A stretch of DNA of 64,000 bases, from contig CAUYUJ010005692.1 of the NCBI GenBank assembly GCA_963575745.1, positions 297,501 through 361,500 on the forward strand, in the 5' to 3' direction. The translations under genes were made by a program, and so were the position numbers. This document shows positions 62,851 through 64,000 of the stretch, piece after piece. Source of the DNA: Prorocentrum cordatum. Its lineage: Eukaryota > Sar > Dinophyceae > Prorocentrales > Prorocentraceae. Positions within the stretch are counted from its first letter, which is position 1; the number at the start of each line of letters is the position of its first letter. The notes beneath the pieces are model-generated. The model had not been told where the DNA came from, searched no databases, and saw only the letters and a list, made by a program, of their open reading frames with translations.

Positions 62851-63118
62851 TGCTGTTATAAACCAGGGGCCAGGGGCGCAGTTTGGCTACACTTCGCTGC
62901 CCTTTTTGTGCGTACTGCCGACAGCAAAAAATGCGAGCCCCGCGAAAAGCCCTTCACTTGAAAGAACAACTGGTTACCGGGGGAAGGGGATCAACAACAC
63001 TTCATCTTTAGAAATGAAAATTCCACAACCACGAAAACAACAACAATCAGCTTTAGATTGCCGGCTCTGACTGGCACGCGTAAGGCACGGGGCAAGACCC
63101 ACGGCGAAATGCATCGCA

Positions 63119-64000
63119 CTAGATGTTTTCCTTGGAGTTAGCGCTGGAGGCACCACTCTGCGAACGATCACGGTCCTCGCCGCCACCTTCCAAGCGATCG
63201 GACTGACGCTCTTGGTACCTGCCGCGGTCGCTGTTCTGATCTTTTCCACCCCCTTTCTCTTTGCCCTTCATCTTCCCGCCGCTTTTTTCGCCGCCCTTGC
63301 CCGACTGGGCAGGCGCGGCTTGAGCCAGAGCGGCGGAATCCCCACCTCCCTTCGGGCGCTGGCACTGACACTGTGCTCAGGCGCATGGGCATTCGACATT
63401 GAGGAACTTGTCGCACGGCACCGACTTCTTGAGGCCGCCGCCCTTCATGAACAGATTTGGGCTGCCTTTGCCGGTCCGTTATCCTCCTCCTTCGCCCTTG
63501 TCGCACCCCACAGGAAGACCTCGGGAGTTCAACGTCCTCCGCTGCCTTTCTCTGTGAATATGCCCTCTTTCGTTGCGCGTGAAGTCACTGACCCTCGATA
63601 ACGGCCATTCGTGGGTCTTCATGCCAGCACCATGCTCAGCGTCGCAGTGGTCATAGAGCACAAGGGTGAACCGCGCGCGAGGGCACTTCAGCACTTGGCG
63701 GTAGAATGCCCCTGTATGGCGGGGCAAAAGGAGGCGCCCAATTCCTCCATCTCGCTGAGTGTCCTCACCCATTCGTCGAAGATGGAGAACAAGTCGGCAT
63801 CCGCCTCCTTGCCCGTACCTCGGAACATAATTTCCCCGAGATCCGTTCACGCGCGCGCCCGATCCTGCCGGGTAGTCACATGCACGGCAATGATGCGCAA
63901 CATCTCACGACCCCTCATCATGCTTCTGCGGTCTGCGAAGCGATATCTACACGTTCGGCGTCGCTCGCAAGGTGGCGCAACTGCGATGCTGACTGCCGGC
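63119..64000 (-). pseudogene. Decayed Copia-type gag, 5' end beyond the window
   Basis: Nucleocapsid/gag portion of an LTR retrotransposon. From the window edge one minus frame reads ADRRSMMRGREMLRIIAVHV, meets TGA (63,847-63,849), and continues EIMFRGTGKEADADLF and DLFSIFDEWVRTLSEMEEL, typical of a Copia gag core. Near 63,720 the frame shifts and continues HTGAFYRQVLKCPRARFTLV and RNERGHIHRERQRRTL, then meets TAA (63,479-63,481). In the same frame it continues with NLFMKGGGLKKSVPCDKFLN and VECPCA, a CCCH-like finger (Cys at the first three positions) interrupted by TGA (63,377-63,379). A Lys/Gly/Ser-rich tail follows, ending SANSKENI and TAG (63,119-63,121). Four lesions make it a pseudogene. 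No protease, integrase or RT lies downstream; the 3' side abuts the macro-repeat. Confidence 0.65.

Larger units (their letters stand above)
54170..63045 (+). repeat. Composite macro-repeat: about nine units led by CAA arrays
   Basis: CAA-rich arrays near 54,170, 54,937, 56,088, 57,735, 58,523, 59,500, 61,391, 61,956 and 63,021 open successive units. Most are followed by a conserved head: TTTAAGACTGTTCGCTCTTA, TATCCCAAACCCTCGATACC, TTCGTCTTCGATCGTACCCC, then a GTATTTCG-type block and GGATGGAAGG. Several then have a GACGGGCAGATCGGGTGGGC block (57,249; 58,199; 59,895; 62,535), a GAGGAAGTC hairpin module, and a conserved tail (TGGTTACCGG, GATCAACAATAATT, TTCTTTAGAAATGAAAATTC) leading into the next CAA array. 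Unit length varies from about 0.5 to 1.9 kb because of insertions and internal expansions. Confidence 0.85.

Overview
The window reads like a dinoflagellate nuclear contig. The evidence is the mix of degenerate retroelement proteins in styles I associate with dinoflagellates, GC-rich gene islands, a gene whose intron is filled by a minisatellite, and an extreme load of simple and tandem repeats. This assignment rests on family recognition and genome style only. I found no clean dinoflagellate spliced-leader relic, no rRNA, no tRNA and no bacterial-type operon. Genus cannot be resolved.

Layout. 1-5,200: trinucleotide arrays (CTC, TCG) with short GC-rich islands and an exact-period 83-bp tandem repeat. 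5,780-6,325: first of seven arrays built from CCAAGANGGCC-type units (the 'CTTGG family'). 6,700-10,100: GA/CT tracts, a minisatellite in both orientations and GC-rich DNA without recognisable genes. 10,593-11,912 (-): a degenerate transposase-like reading frame broken only by three TGA codons. 12,119-12,236 (-): a Sel1-like repeat exon. 12,860-19,700: three successive modules of CTTGG array followed by an ATACATGC-type tract, with CAT arrays and a 31-bp inverted repeat. 20,200-21,165: a ~290-bp tandem repeat. 22,494-24,599 (-): the best intact cellular gene, a GT61-like glycosyltransferase in two exons, whose 900-bp intron is a CTTGG-family array. 25,000-33,000: small repeats, hairpins, a possible multi-exon membrane-protein gene (29,222-30,212, -) and GC-rich DNA. 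34,640-35,450 (-): a decayed reverse transcriptase/RNase H fragment carrying a 38-bp C run. 35,925-38,110: a ~46-bp minisatellite.

40,860-45,528 (+): a nearly complete non-LTR retrotransposon with apurinic-type endonuclease, reverse transcriptase, a C2H2 tail and a downstream Lys-rich accessory ORF. Its domains lie in three successively shifted frames, so it is probably inactive. Divergent from it (39,215-40,010, -) is a coiled-coil reading frame; after it (46,746-47,558, +) is a second zinc-ribbon/coiled-coil frame ending near a strong hairpin. 47,880-51,690: CTTGG arrays in head-to-head orientation around a 1.5-kb CAT array. 51,905-52,661 (+): another decayed non-LTR element end with RNase H. 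54,170-63,045: a composite macro-repeat of about nine units, each opening with a CAA array and carrying a conserved head, a 'GAGGAAGTC' hairpin module and a conserved tail, with further insertions inside it. 63,119-64,000 (-): a decayed Copia-type gag with a CCCH-like finger, running off the window edge.

Functionally, almost everything is mobile-element debris and repeat DNA. The GT61-like gene is the one convincing host gene. The most interesting structures are the dispersed repeat families with conserved internal architecture (CTTGG arrays, the 54-63 kb macro-repeat, a three-copy hairpin element, and a ~290-bp family shared by 20 kb and 59 kb). All coordinates, identities and frames were read by eye; no search was run.
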